This document shows, piece after piece, positions 44,498 to 53,373 of a stretch of 64,000 nucleotides of DNA; the stretch's first letter is position 1, and each line of letters begins with the position of its first letter. A program made the translations under genes and the position numbers. Below the pieces are notes generated by a model. It searched no databases. It was not told where the DNA came from and saw nothing but the letters and a program-made list of their open reading frames with translations. The stretch is taken from contig CAILUD010000171.1 in assembly GCA_903837285.1 (NCBI GenBank), positions 1 to 64,000 of the forward strand, in the 5' to 3' direction. Source of the DNA: an uncultured Bacteroidota bacterium. GTDB lineage: Bacteria > Bacteroidota > Bacteroidia > Bacteroidales > GWA2-32-17.

Positions 44498-46261
44498 TTA
44501 CCTGTCGAAATCTAAGTTTAGTCTGTCTTTCATTTTTAAAACAGAAGGATTCATTTGTGCAAAAAACTGATACTTTTCAATATCGGTATATGGTTTTGCA
44601 CTTTCGTTTTCGCTCTGTTCGGTAACTTCTACTTTTAAAGATATAGTATTGTTTTTAAGAACCTGTTTTAAGAAAAATAATATTTCGTCGTGCAATTTTT
44701 TTAACTCGTCTTCTTGAGATTTATTAATCGCAGGAACAATTATCTGATTGTTTTCTGAGAGTTTTGGAATGTTTGTTTTTAGTAATGGGCTTATTCTAAC
44801 TGCATTGCCTTTTGTCTCTGCAAATTGTAGCCATGCTATTTCAAGTTCACTGTTTGTAAATGGCGTGTTAATATTTGCATCGGTTGTATTTACAGCAGAT
44901 TGACTATTTGTAGTTTCTTTTTCTGATTTTTCTTCATTCAAAGCCTTTTTAATAGTAAAGCTTTTTGGTTTGGAGTTATCTTCAGCATTATAATCAACTT
45001 TTTCTTCCTTAACAATGGATGGGATTATTTTTTCAGGAGCTTTAACTGTTGGCGTTGTGCTTTGTTGTATCGGATTATTTACGGGAGTTTCTGTTTTAAT
45101 ATTTACAGTATTGACTTTATTTTGGTTTGTATTTGAAGCTACATTATTTACATGATTTGTTGAAATAAATCCCGATAAATTACAGATTTTAACTAAAGCT
45201 AATTCAACATGTAATCTTTTGTTATGACTATTTCTATAATCAATATCACATTGGTTGCTAATTTCTAAAGCTTTAAAAAGGAAGTCAACAGAAACCTGAT
45301 TTGATTGATATTTATATCTTTCGGCAATTGCTTTTCCTACTTCAAGTAATTGAATTGTAATTTGATCTTTACAAACTAAAAGATCGCGGAAATGAGCTGC
45401 TAATCCCGTTATAAAAAATTGCGATTCAAATCCTTTTGAAAGAATTTCATTAAAAATAATTAATGATTGAGAAATATTTCCAGAAATAAAATTTTCGGTA
45501 AGCTTAAAATAATAGTCGTAATCGAGAACATTTAGGTTTTCAATTGTTTTATCATAAGTAATTTCGTTTCCGCAAAAACTTACAATCTGATCGAAAATAG
45601 ATAAAGCATCACGCATTGCACCGTCAGCTTTTTGTGCAATTACATTTAATGCTTCAGGTTCAGCAGTTACACTTTCACTATCTGCAACAAATTGCAAATG
45701 TCCGGCAATGTCATTTATGTTTATTCTGTTAAAATCAAAAATCTGGCAACGTGAAAGTATAGTAGGAATAATTTTTTGTTTTTCTGTAGTTGCTAAAATA
45801 AAAATAGCATGTGCAGGAGGTTCTTCAAGTGTTTTTAAAAATGCATTGAAGGCATTCGCACTTAGCATGTGAACTTCATCAATTATATAGACATTATATT
45901 TTCCTAGTTGTGGAGCAATTCTAACCTGATCGGTCAGGTTTCGCATTCCATCAACAGAGTTGTTTGAGGCTGCATCTAATTCGTGTATGTTAAACGAACT
46001 TGATTTGTTAAAACCCAAACATGAATCGCATTTATCGCATGGCTCAATATTTTCGGTTGGGTTAAAGCAATTAATTGTTTTAGCAAAAATTCTTGCACAA
46101 GTTGTTTTGCCAACACCACGCGGACCACAAAATAAATAGGCGTGAGCTAAATGTTTTGTTTTAATAGAATTTTTTAAAGTGGTGGTGATAGACTCTTGAC
46201 CAACTACAGTTTTAAATGTGTCGGGACGGTATTTTCGTGCAGAAACAATAAATTCGGCCAT
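44498..46261 (-). CDS. dnaX: DNA polymerase III subunits gamma and tau
   Basis: DnaX is the clamp-loader ATPase of the replisome. Walker A is CGPRGVGKTTCARIFAK, the zinc module is CFNP with CDKCDSC, Walker B is VYIIDEVHMLSANAFNAF, and sensor 1 is ILATTEKQKIIPTILSRCQ. Residues 365-490 are a low-complexity linker, and the last 100 residues form the tau-like tail. At 587 residues it is a standard length. I saw no A6G-type slippery site for a programmed gamma frameshift. It interrupts a series of surface-protein genes on the same strand but is probably independent of them. Confidence 0.96.
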   Translation of the reverse strand: MAEFIVSARKYRPDTFKTVVGQESITTTLKNSIKTKHLAHAYLFCGPRGVGKTTCARIFAKTINCFNPTENIEPCDKCDSCLGFNKSSSFNIHELDAASNNSVDGMRNLTDQVRIAPQLGKYNVYIIDEVHMLSANAFNAFLKTLEEPPAHAIFILATTEKQKIIPTILSRCQIFDFNRININDIAGHLQFVADSESVTAEPEALNVIAQKADGAMRDALSIFDQIVSFCGNEITYDKTIENLNVLDYDYYFKLTENFISGNISQSLIIFNEILSKGFESQFFITGLAAHFRDLLVCKDQITIQLLEVGKAIAERYKYQSNQVSVDFLFKALEISNQCDIDYRNSHNKRLHVELALVKICNLSGFISTNHVNNVASNTNQNKVNTVNIKTETPVNNPIQQSTTPTVKAPEKIIPSIVKEEKVDYNAEDNSKPKSFTIKKALNEEKSEKETTNSQSAVNTTDANINTPFTNSELEIAWLQFAETKGNAVRISPLLKTNIPKLSENNQIIVPAINKSQEDELKKLHDEILFFLKQVLKNNTISLKVEVTEQSENESAKPYTDIEKYQFFAQMNPSVLKMKDRLNLDFDR

Positions 46262-46307
46262 GTAATTTCTTATTTTCTCAAAGATAATAAATCCCTAAAA
46301 ATATTTC

Positions 46308-46342
46308 AAAAAAAAGAGGCTTTCTCTTTCGGGAAAACCTCT
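46308..46342 (-). terminator. Terminator of the DUF5689 lipoprotein gene
   Basis: On the minus strand a stem of about ten pairs (46315-46324 with 46333-46342) is followed by a T run (A run 46308-46314). It separates the TonB-receptor operon from dnaX. Confidence 0.82.
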
Positions 46343-46363
46343 AAAAATTTAAAAATATTTTAA

Positions 46364-47668
46364 TTAGTTTGGTTTAACACTTAGCCTAACAGGGGTTAAC
46401 TCCCATGTTGCTACATTTGAAGTAGTGCAAGTATATTTAAAAGCGAAATGTACATTTGTTCCATTTATACCAGACAGATCGATATTGCCAGATGGAGTAA
46501 ATTGCCATGTTGGTGAAAGCGGAGATAATATAGCCGTGGTAATTTCTGTCCATGTAGCTGCATATGGATCACCTGTACCCGAGTAATCTGTAGAAGTATA
46601 AACTTTTAAACTTCCATCTCCGGTTACTCCGTAATTCATAGCGCTTGAAAAACTCAATGTTTCTGAGTTGTAATTATCAAAATTTATAGAAGGACTTATT
46701 AACCAATCTTCATTAGCATAATATGAACCTGAATAACCAGATATTTTAGCACCATAAGAGGATGCTCCCCATATTTGATTTCCTAAAACACTAAATTGAG
46801 TGAAAGAGCCAAGTGTGGAAGTAAAACTTTCATTAACAATATTAATTGGATAAATAATAGTATTATCCCAGTTTTGAAGGTCATTTAAATCGCGAATATA
46901 AAATTGTTTTGCTCCGCTGTATTCGCTTAAAATACCAACTATACTTCCTTGTCCTTTTGGCATAAGATCAGCTCTGAAATTTGCATATCCGCTATTTCTA
47001 AGGATAATTGAATTACCTGCAGAGTCTAATATTGTGCGATTTGTTGTAACATTAACATCAGCATAAACACTTCCAACTTCTGCAAAATGTACTTTTTCTA
47101 ATTTTACAAGCATATTTAAATTGGCGTCTCCTCCAACAATAGAAGGTATTGTGCGAATAATTGGTATTGGTGGATTTCCAGGTAAACTGTCGTTAAAAAT
47201 ATGTGAATTAATTAAAACTTCAGGAATACGACCAATAGTTCCCCCATAAGTATAACCAATTTGAGGCACTCCTCCATAAACTCCAAGATACAATCCTTTT
47301 AATTTAACAAAAATTCTTTGTCCTTTTTTAAAATTTGTGTACAAACTGGTTTTGTCAACTGCAATTTGAATTCCAGCTGTATTGTCTTGTAAGTAAATTG
47401 TTTTATAAATATTTCCCGATTCATCATCAGCATTAACAATACCTTGAATTATTGGGTTTACAATAGTATCAGTACCAATTATCATAGTATCACCAATTGT
47501 AACAAACCCAGTAGAAGCTAATTTTAATTTAGCTATTGTTAAGTTTGAAGTAAAATCAACCTTTGGTGTTACTAGATCTGGGGTGCTGTATTTTTCCTTT
47601 ACACAGCTATTTAGTAATATTACTCCTAATGAAAATAAAAGGATGTAAACTTTTGTTGTGTATTTCAT
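46364..47668 (-). CDS. DUF5689 lipoprotein with C-terminal choice-of-anchor J domain
   Basis: The lipobox is VILLNSC-VKEKYS. Residues 40-270 match the DUF5689 pattern (OB-like: IIQGIVNADDESGNIYKTIY, LQDNTAGIQIAVD, GQRIFVKLKGLYLGVYGG, IVGILSEYSGAKQFYIRDLND). Residues 275-434 are an anchor-J/jelly-roll module (NEDWLISPSINFDNYNSETL, GDGSLKVYTSTDYSGTGDP). The second module is repeated as a separate protein in the next gene upstream. It is the last gene of the TonB-receptor operon, so it is probably a surface-exposed partner of that receptor. Confidence 0.88.
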   Translation of the reverse strand: MKYTTKVYILLFSLGVILLNSCVKEKYSTPDLVTPKVDFTSNLTIAKLKLASTGFVTIGDTMIIGTDTIVNPIIQGIVNADDESGNIYKTIYLQDNTAGIQIAVDKTSLYTNFKKGQRIFVKLKGLYLGVYGGVPQIGYTYGGTIGRIPEVLINSHIFNDSLPGNPPIPIIRTIPSIVGGDANLNMLVKLEKVHFAEVGSVYADVNVTTNRTILDSAGNSIILRNSGYANFRADLMPKGQGSIVGILSEYSGAKQFYIRDLNDLQNWDNTIIYPINIVNESFTSTLGSFTQFSVLGNQIWGASSYGAKISGYSGSYYANEDWLISPSINFDNYNSETLSFSSAMNYGVTGDGSLKVYTSTDYSGTGDPYAATWTEITTAILSPLSPTWQFTPSGNIDLSGINGTNVHFAFKYTCTTSNVATWELTPVRLSVKPN

Positions 47669-47710
47669 ATTGTTATTTTAATGAAGTTTTTACTTTGATT
47701 TAATAATGCA

Positions 47711-48298
47711 TTATAGCGCATCTCCTGTTATTTTTATTTTTGTTAATTCCCATGTAGGAACTGCCGAGGTAGTACATAAATATTTAAATGCGATATAAAC
47801 ATTTGTGCCTGTTATACCAGATAAATCAATAGGACCTGAACTTACCCATGTAAAGTTACCCAACGATAATGAAACAGGAGTTATTTCAACCCAAGTAGCT
47901 AGATTCGGATCACCTGTGCCAGTGTAGTTATTCGAGGTAAATACTTTTAATGAACCATCACCTGCATTACCGTATTTAGTAGCCGAATTTAAGCTTAAAG
48001 TTTCGTTTTTATAAATATCAAAGTTAACAGGTTTACTTATTAACCAATCTTCGTTTGCATTATACGATCCCGAATAGCCCGTCATATTTGCATAAGTTGT
48101 TCCACTATATGATGATGCAGCCCATATCTGTGCGCCTGTAACGCTATATTGTGTAAATGAACCGAGCGAATCTTTGAAAGACTCGTATACTAAATATATA
48201 GGAGCGTATGGAGTGTCAAGTTTTTCTTTAATGCACCCTGTTAGAATACTTAAGCCTAGTGAAAAAATTATAACCGATATTTTAAATGAATGTTTCAT
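47711..48298 (-). CDS. Choice-of-anchor J lipoprotein, paralogous to the C-terminus of its neighbour
   Basis: After a lipobox (LSILTGC-IKEKLD) nearly the whole protein is one anchor-J module: ESFKDSLGSFTQYSVTGAQI, NEDWLISKPVNFDIYKNETL, GDGSLKVFTSNNYTGTGDP and TWVEIT. It aligns along its length with residues 275-434 of the DUF5689 lipoprotein, so the pair arose by module duplication. It sits between the TonB receptor and the DUF5689 gene, with gaps of 25 and 42 bp. Confidence 0.85.
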   Translation of the reverse strand: MKHSFKISVIIFSLGLSILTGCIKEKLDTPYAPIYLVYESFKDSLGSFTQYSVTGAQIWAASSYSGTTYANMTGYSGSYNANEDWLISKPVNFDIYKNETLSLNSATKYGNAGDGSLKVFTSNNYTGTGDPNLATWVEITPVSLSLGNFTWVSSGPIDLSGITGTNVYIAFKYLCTTSAVPTWELTKIKITGDAL

Positions 48299-48323
48299 AT
48301 ACGTTTTGCTTTTTAAAGATTAG

Positions 48324-51029
48324 TTAAAATCTGAAAGACAACATTAAAAAATAAGTACGACCATAGCCATAGTATAACTTTGGTGGAAATTTATTTATAG
48401 CAGTTGGCTCAAATCTTAATTGTTCGTATCCGCCAGTAATAAGGTCTTGGTTATTGAGTATATTGTTTAAATTAAAATTTAATCCAATGTAATAGTTTTT
48501 AATTTTCCACGATTTGCCAATTGAAAGGTCTACAGTATAGCCAGCATCTAGTTTAATTTGTTTGGTTGCTTCGTTAATTAACGGATCACCAAGACCTACA
48601 TCCATTTGTTGCATTGCTATTTCTGTTCTACGTGCTGGACCAAAATCTAAATACATTTTATCAAAGTAATTAAAACCTGCACTAAAGAACCAATATTTAG
48701 AATTATTGTATTTTAAAGTAAAGTTACCAGCATTTTGTGGTCCTGTTGGAACGTAGAAATATCTCTGATAAATAGTATTTACCTGATTTGGTGCTGATCC
48801 ATTTTCAACAGTTAGGGTTTCTAATGGGCGATTTGTGAATCTGTAATTGCCAATATTTGCTGCTGCTGAGGCAGTTATTTCTTTTGTGAGTTTAATGTCT
48901 GCACCTAATTCGATACCCTGATGTATTTTGTCAATTCCTTGTAAGGATATTTGAACAAAAGTATTAAGAATGTCGTCATAATAGCTCTTTACATCAGTTT
49001 GATTATTAAAAGAAGTTTCGTAAGCTGTAATACGAGCATTTATTTTTTCGCCTTTGTAGATATAGCTTAATTCGCCACCAAATACTACTTCGTTTTCAAG
49101 ATTTGGTAATATATTGTTACTTACACGTGGAGATGAAAATGAGTTTTCTGGTAATGGTGATTTAGTATAATAAGTTGCATTAGCTACAAAATATTGACGA
49201 CCACTTAATTTATAAGTAATTCCACCTTTTGTTAAATAATTTATGAAGTTTAATTTTTCACTTTCTCCTAATGAGTTTTCAGCATAACGACCGTTTTTCA
49301 TATTTCCCTCACGCCAGAAAGAAGAATTAGATACTTGAAGTCCAAAATAGAAATCAATTTTGTTATATTTAAACTGACTTAATCCCCAAAGTTGTGCCTG
49401 ATTAAAATGTAAATTATAATCATAACCGAATTTATCTCCAACCTGAATTTGTCTGTTTGGATTATTTAAATCATTTTGCATTGCATTTGGATCGCTTGGA
49501 AAATCTCTTTCGGCAAATTGGTCAACATCTAACCAATAATTTGCTCCAAGTAAATCAGACATTACCTTAAAATAATGTGTGTTGCTTGAAATAGCCATTA
49601 AACCACCATTAAGTGTAATGTTATCATTTATTTCATGATTAATAAAAGAATGAAAGCTTAGTTGCTTGTTGTCTTTTCTTTGTTCTTCTACAACATATCT
49701 TGCAGATTGACCTGCTCCATTTGCTAAGTAGTTTGTTTGATATAACTCATCCCAGTTAATCTGGCTAACTGATTGGTCGTTGGCCCAGTTGTCAGCCATT
49801 AGTGAAGGAATTACACCTGCTACATTTGTATCAGCTAATTGATAACTTGGTAAATATCTGTAATAATCCGGGCGAGGGTCACTTGCATTATACCAGTTTA
49901 AAGCAGTAGTTCCAAATCTTCCAAATGAATAACCTACAGAAGTTGTAAGTTTTGTGCCAGCATTAATTTTAAAATTATCAGTTAACATAACTGAAGGTTG
50001 ATGAACGTTACGAATTTTAGCGTTTCTTATTTCGCCACCTTGTAACCCCCAGTTAGGATTATAATAATTTGAACCAGTTAAATTGTAAGCTTCTTGAACA
50101 GCACCTGCCTGCATTGCCCTTTTATAAGGTGAACCTAAAAATGTAATTGCCAAACTTTGTTTTTCTGAAAGTTTCTTTTCTGCTGCCGCAAAATATGAAT
50201 AAGCGTCATATGAAGTGCCATCAACGTAACCGTTAATTGCCCATCTTTTTGAACCACTTAACACAAATGCCCAACCGTTTTCTTTCATGCCAGTTGCATA
50301 GGTATACATTAATCTATGGTCATATGATTTATTTGCAATAGCATAAGAAAGGTTACTTTGTTTCCTGATTTGTGCAGCACAAGTATTAATGTTTGTTTCA
50401 CCACCAATTGTTCCAATTGCATAACTTGATGGATTTAAGCCATGATGACTGTCCTTGTTTTTTGTTACATTATTTAAACCACCCCATTCTGAATAAGAAG
50501 CACGACCGTTTTCAGGATCGTTTAAAGGTAGTCCGTTCATATACATCATAATGTCGGCTCCATCATAGCCTCTAATTCTAAAATTTCCAGCACTCAAAGA
50601 ATAAGATGAAGCATTTACAAATGCATCACTGGCTGAGTGGAGTAAACCAGAAACAGATTGTCCCGATTTATCATTTTCAAAATCAGAATCAGATAAAGTT
50701 ATTTCAGCAACACCACTACCTTCTGCGTTAGAACTTTTTGCACTCATTCCTATCTCACCAAGATCAATTCCGTTTTCTGGAACTATAACATTTGATGTAT
50801 AAGGCGCTAAATCTTCAGAAACGATAGTAATTGAATACTCACCGGGAGTAACTGATAATTCGAAATTACCTTTTGCATCGGTTTTTGTTTCGAAAGTTTG
50901 TATACTAACTGTAACACCTGGTAAAGGTTGTTTTGTTTGACTGTCAACAGCGCGGCCCTTAACAGTTGTTTGCGCAAAGCTTTGCCCTATTAAGCAAAAC
51001 GAAAGCATTAAAAAAGATATAAATTTCAT
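48324..51029 (-). CDS. TonB-dependent outer-membrane receptor with carboxypeptidase-like regulatory domain
   Basis: I place the start at the ATG at 51029 (901 residues), giving a proper signal peptide (MKFISFLMLSFCLIGQSFAQ). A longer frame from TTG at 51065 would begin inside the likely -7 box. Residues 22-100 are the regulatory domain (VKGRAVDSQTKQPLPGVTVS), about 110-230 the plug (FRIRGYDGADIMMYMNGLPL), and the rest a 22-strand barrel ending in the C-terminal Phe (FLMLSFRF). No SusD-like gene is adjacent; anchor-J and DUF5689 lipoproteins take that place. The substrate is unknown. Confidence 0.93.
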   Translation of the reverse strand: MKFISFLMLSFCLIGQSFAQTTVKGRAVDSQTKQPLPGVTVSIQTFETKTDAKGNFELSVTPGEYSITIVSEDLAPYTSNVIVPENGIDLGEIGMSAKSSNAEGSGVAEITLSDSDFENDKSGQSVSGLLHSASDAFVNASSYSLSAGNFRIRGYDGADIMMYMNGLPLNDPENGRASYSEWGGLNNVTKNKDSHHGLNPSSYAIGTIGGETNINTCAAQIRKQSNLSYAIANKSYDHRLMYTYATGMKENGWAFVLSGSKRWAINGYVDGTSYDAYSYFAAAEKKLSEKQSLAITFLGSPYKRAMQAGAVQEAYNLTGSNYYNPNWGLQGGEIRNAKIRNVHQPSVMLTDNFKINAGTKLTTSVGYSFGRFGTTALNWYNASDPRPDYYRYLPSYQLADTNVAGVIPSLMADNWANDQSVSQINWDELYQTNYLANGAGQSARYVVEEQRKDNKQLSFHSFINHEINDNITLNGGLMAISSNTHYFKVMSDLLGANYWLDVDQFAERDFPSDPNAMQNDLNNPNRQIQVGDKFGYDYNLHFNQAQLWGLSQFKYNKIDFYFGLQVSNSSFWREGNMKNGRYAENSLGESEKLNFINYLTKGGITYKLSGRQYFVANATYYTKSPLPENSFSSPRVSNNILPNLENEVVFGGELSYIYKGEKINARITAYETSFNNQTDVKSYYDDILNTFVQISLQGIDKIHQGIELGADIKLTKEITASAAANIGNYRFTNRPLETLTVENGSAPNQVNTIYQRYFYVPTGPQNAGNFTLKYNNSKYWFFSAGFNYFDKMYLDFGPARRTEIAMQQMDVGLGDPLINEATKQIKLDAGYTVDLSIGKSWKIKNYYIGLNFNLNNILNNQDLITGGYEQLRFEPTAINKFPPKLYYGYGRTYFLMLSFRF

Positions 51030-51062
51030 TCTAAATAATTTTTCAAAAATGGAAAAGGACGA

Positions 51063-51070
51063 CAAAGGTA
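51063..51070 (-). promoter_or_regulatory. Putative -7 box of the TonB-receptor operon
   Basis: TACCTTTG on the minus strand matches TAnnTTTG and lies 33 nt before the ATG at 51029. It excludes the TTG at 51065 as a start. Confidence 0.5.
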
Positions 51071-51245
51071 TGGAAATAGTTAATGCAAAATGTGAATTTA
51101 ATGCTAAATGTTTTAAGCTGTAGAATACCAGTTAATAAGGCTTGTGAAATTTATCTTTTTTAATATTTCTAACTGTTAAAAAGCATAATGATTGTAAGTT
51201 TCTTTTAAACTTTTATCGTTTTTGTCAATTCTTTTAAATTTAGAA

Positions 51246-51277
51246 TTTGTGTGTTTTTTAAAATTCATGTAAGTTTG
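51246..51277 (+). promoter_or_regulatory. Promoter of the T9SS cargo gene (TTTG-N20-TAAGTTTG)
   Basis: TTTG (51246-51249) and TAAGTTTG (51270-51277) are 20 nt apart, a good match to the phylum's promoter. The ATG follows 22 nt later. The remaining divergent spacer (51071-51245) has no gene. Confidence 0.7.
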
Positions 51278-51299
51278 CATTAAACAAACTATTAAACCT

Positions 51300-52442
51300 A
51301 TGAAATTACTTTTTTCATTATCAATTTTATTGATTTTTATAAGTTCTTTATTTTCACAAACAAGAACTTCTATAGCAAATGGAAACTGGACTATGCCAAC
51401 TACATGGGATTGTATGTGTGTGCCTACTCCGGGAAATAACGTTATTATTAATCATACTGTAACTTTAACAACTAACTGGGGACAGTCAAGCGGTTCAATT
51501 ACTGTTAATGCGGGTGGTTCATTAATTCAAGATGCTAGCCCGCGAGCATTCGGACAGGCAGGTGGAAGTTTTACTAATGCAGGAACAGTTACACTTTCAA
51601 AAATGGGTTTTAATGGTGGTACAGTTACAAATTCGGGCACACTAAACGCTAATGACAGTTTGTATTTGGCTATAGATTTAATCAATACTGGTTCTGTTTA
51701 TTCTGCAAATCTTTTTAATTCTGCTTCGTTAACTAATAGTGGTGCAATGAATGGAACTAATTTTTTTAATAATGGTACTTTTATAAATAGTACAAGTATT
51801 AATTTTATTAACCATTTTAATAATTCTCTTTCGTATAATAATGGTATTTTAAATTTTACAGATTATACTAATGCCGGAAAATTTTATAATAATACTTTTG
51901 GTAATATAACTATTAATGGTGATTGTACTAATGGAGATTCACTTAACCATGATGCTCACTGGTATAATAATGGTTCAACATTGATAGTAAACGATTTTAC
52001 AAATATTGATACTCTTGATGCTGGTATTAATACAAATAGATTTTGTGTAGGCCACAATAGCGTTAATTCGGGAAAAGTAATAGGAATTCTAGATTTTTGT
52101 TGTTTGCCAACCGGTACTTTTGGTATAAACACTGGTACTATTGCACCAACAGTTGTTAATTGTTTAAATAGTGGAAATTGTTTCTCTGAAATTAAAGAAA
52201 ACCTTAAATCAGAAATCAGTATTTTCCCAAACCCCATTAAAGAATCTTTTACGATTAATTCTAATAATACTTTAATTGAATCTATCGAAATTATTGATGT
52301 TTTAGGAAAAGTTGTTTATTCACAAAAAGTAAATTCTTCTGAAGAAATTTTAATTTTAAGAAATAATATTCCTTTGGGTTTGTATATTATAAAAACAAAT
52401 TCGGCAGATAAATCTTTTACTTCAAAGGTTTTGTTCGAGTAG
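51300..52442 (+). CDS. T9SS cargo protein: Asn/Gly-rich beta-solenoid plus type A sorting domain
   Basis: A signal peptide (about 1-19, ending SLFSQ) is followed by an N-terminal G8-like stretch (NWTMPTTWDCMCVPTPGNNV) and a low-complexity, strand-rich region with repeated NNGT/TNSG/TNAG phrases (about 60-290), suggesting a beta-solenoid. Residues 300-380 are a type A sorting domain (ISIFPNPIKESFTINS, IEIIDVLGKVVYSQK, NNIPLGLYIIKTN). It is thus exported by the T9SS. No enzymatic motif is seen; it may be an adhesin or matrix protein. Confidence 0.85.
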   Translation: MKLLFSLSILLIFISSLFSQTRTSIANGNWTMPTTWDCMCVPTPGNNVIINHTVTLTTNWGQSSGSITVNAGGSLIQDASPRAFGQAGGSFTNAGTVTLSKMGFNGGTVTNSGTLNANDSLYLAIDLINTGSVYSANLFNSASLTNSGAMNGTNFFNNGTFINSTSINFINHFNNSLSYNNGILNFTDYTNAGKFYNNTFGNITINGDCTNGDSLNHDAHWYNNGSTLIVNDFTNIDTLDAGINTNRFCVGHNSVNSGKVIGILDFCCLPTGTFGINTGTIAPTVVNCLNSGNCFSEIKENLKSEISIFPNPIKESFTINSNNTLIESIEIIDVLGKVVYSQKVNSSEEILILRNNIPLGLYIIKTNSADKSFTSKVLFE

Positions 52443-52445
52443 TAG

Positions 52446-52478
52446 AAACCTAACAGGTTTTTGAGACCTGTTAGGTTT
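52446..52478. terminator. Hairpin terminator/repeat AAACCTAACAGGT
   Basis: AAACCTAACAGGT (52446-52458) and its exact complement (52466-52478) enclose a seven-base loop, followed by T-rich sequence. It can end the gene at 51300-52442. The core resembles the hairpin at 7145-7187. Confidence 0.8.
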
Positions 52479-52533
52479 TTACTACAGGTAATTTTTTTTT
52501 ATTAATTTCGTTGTTTATTAAAACTAAAATAAA

Positions 52534-53373
52534 ATGCGAAATTTATTAGTCTTAATTATAGTTGTAATAGTTTCAATACCTGCAATATTTGCTCAAAATG
52601 TCGGACAAAAAGCTGATACAGCCAAGTTAATAAATTATACCGATATTCAGGGAAATCGCCAGGGAAACTGGCATAGAAAATTTGCAAACGGAAAAACAGC
52701 TTTCACTGGTTACTTTGTGACTAATAAATTAATAGGCGATTATAAGAGATATTACGAAAGTGGAACTTTAAAAGCATATGTAAAATATAATAAAACAGGA
52801 ACTGTTGGCTATGCTGTTTTATACTGGGATAGCAGTAAGAGAATGGCTGACGGAAAATATATTAATCAAAATGTAAAAGACAGTATCTGGAATTATTATG
52901 GAACGGATGGTATTTTAAAAGCATCCGAATCTTATAAGGCAGGATTAAAAGATGGTGTTTCTAAAAGCTATTATCCAAGCGGAAAGCAACTAATGATACT
53001 AACTTATAAAGATGGAAAGAAAAATGGTGTATGGAAAACACTTTATGAAGATGGTGTAGCACGATTTGAAACAAAACATGTTAACGATAAACGAGATGGC
53101 CCTTTTAATGTTTATTACGAAAATGGGAGAATATATTTGAAAGGTAAATATAAAAATGATGCTCCAGATGGTAAGTGGATTACTTATAATCCAGACGGAA
53201 CTGTTTTGAAAGAAGTAGAATATATTAACGGGCATATGGTTAACGAAGAAAAATTTGACGACGAATTCAAAAAGCAAATGAAAGAGTGGGAGGGTATGAA
53301 GGGTAAAATTCCTGAGCCAAATGAAGGAAGTTTTTATAATGGAGGAGGTAAAAAAGGAAGTAATTTTGAATAA
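52534..53373 (+). CDS. Exported YwqK/MORN-variant repeat protein
   Basis: After a signal peptide (about 1-20, ending AIFAQ) there are about eight MORN-variant repeats: GNWHRKFANGKTAFTGYF, YYESGTLKAYVKYNKTG, SKSYYPSGKQLMILTYKDGK and PDGKWITYNPDG. No lipobox is present, unlike the paralogue at 15914-16687. The C-terminal tail is charged (KQMKEWEGMKGKIPEP). Function is unknown; the family label antitoxin is not supported by any toxin here. Its stop overlaps the mnmA start (TAATG). Confidence 0.84.
   Translation: MRNLLVLIIVVIVSIPAIFAQNVGQKADTAKLINYTDIQGNRQGNWHRKFANGKTAFTGYFVTNKLIGDYKRYYESGTLKAYVKYNKTGTVGYAVLYWDSSKRMADGKYINQNVKDSIWNYYGTDGILKASESYKAGLKDGVSKSYYPSGKQLMILTYKDGKKNGVWKTLYEDGVARFETKHVNDKRDGPFNVYYENGRIYLKGKYKNDAPDGKWITYNPDGTVLKEVEYINGHMVNEEKFDDEFKKQMKEWEGMKGKIPEPNEGSFYNGGGKKGSNFE

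Noticed and set aside
44498-46261. Programmed frameshift in dnaX giving a gamma form
   Set aside because: I found no A6G-type slippery run on the coding strand in the linker; one five-A run followed by GG falls short.
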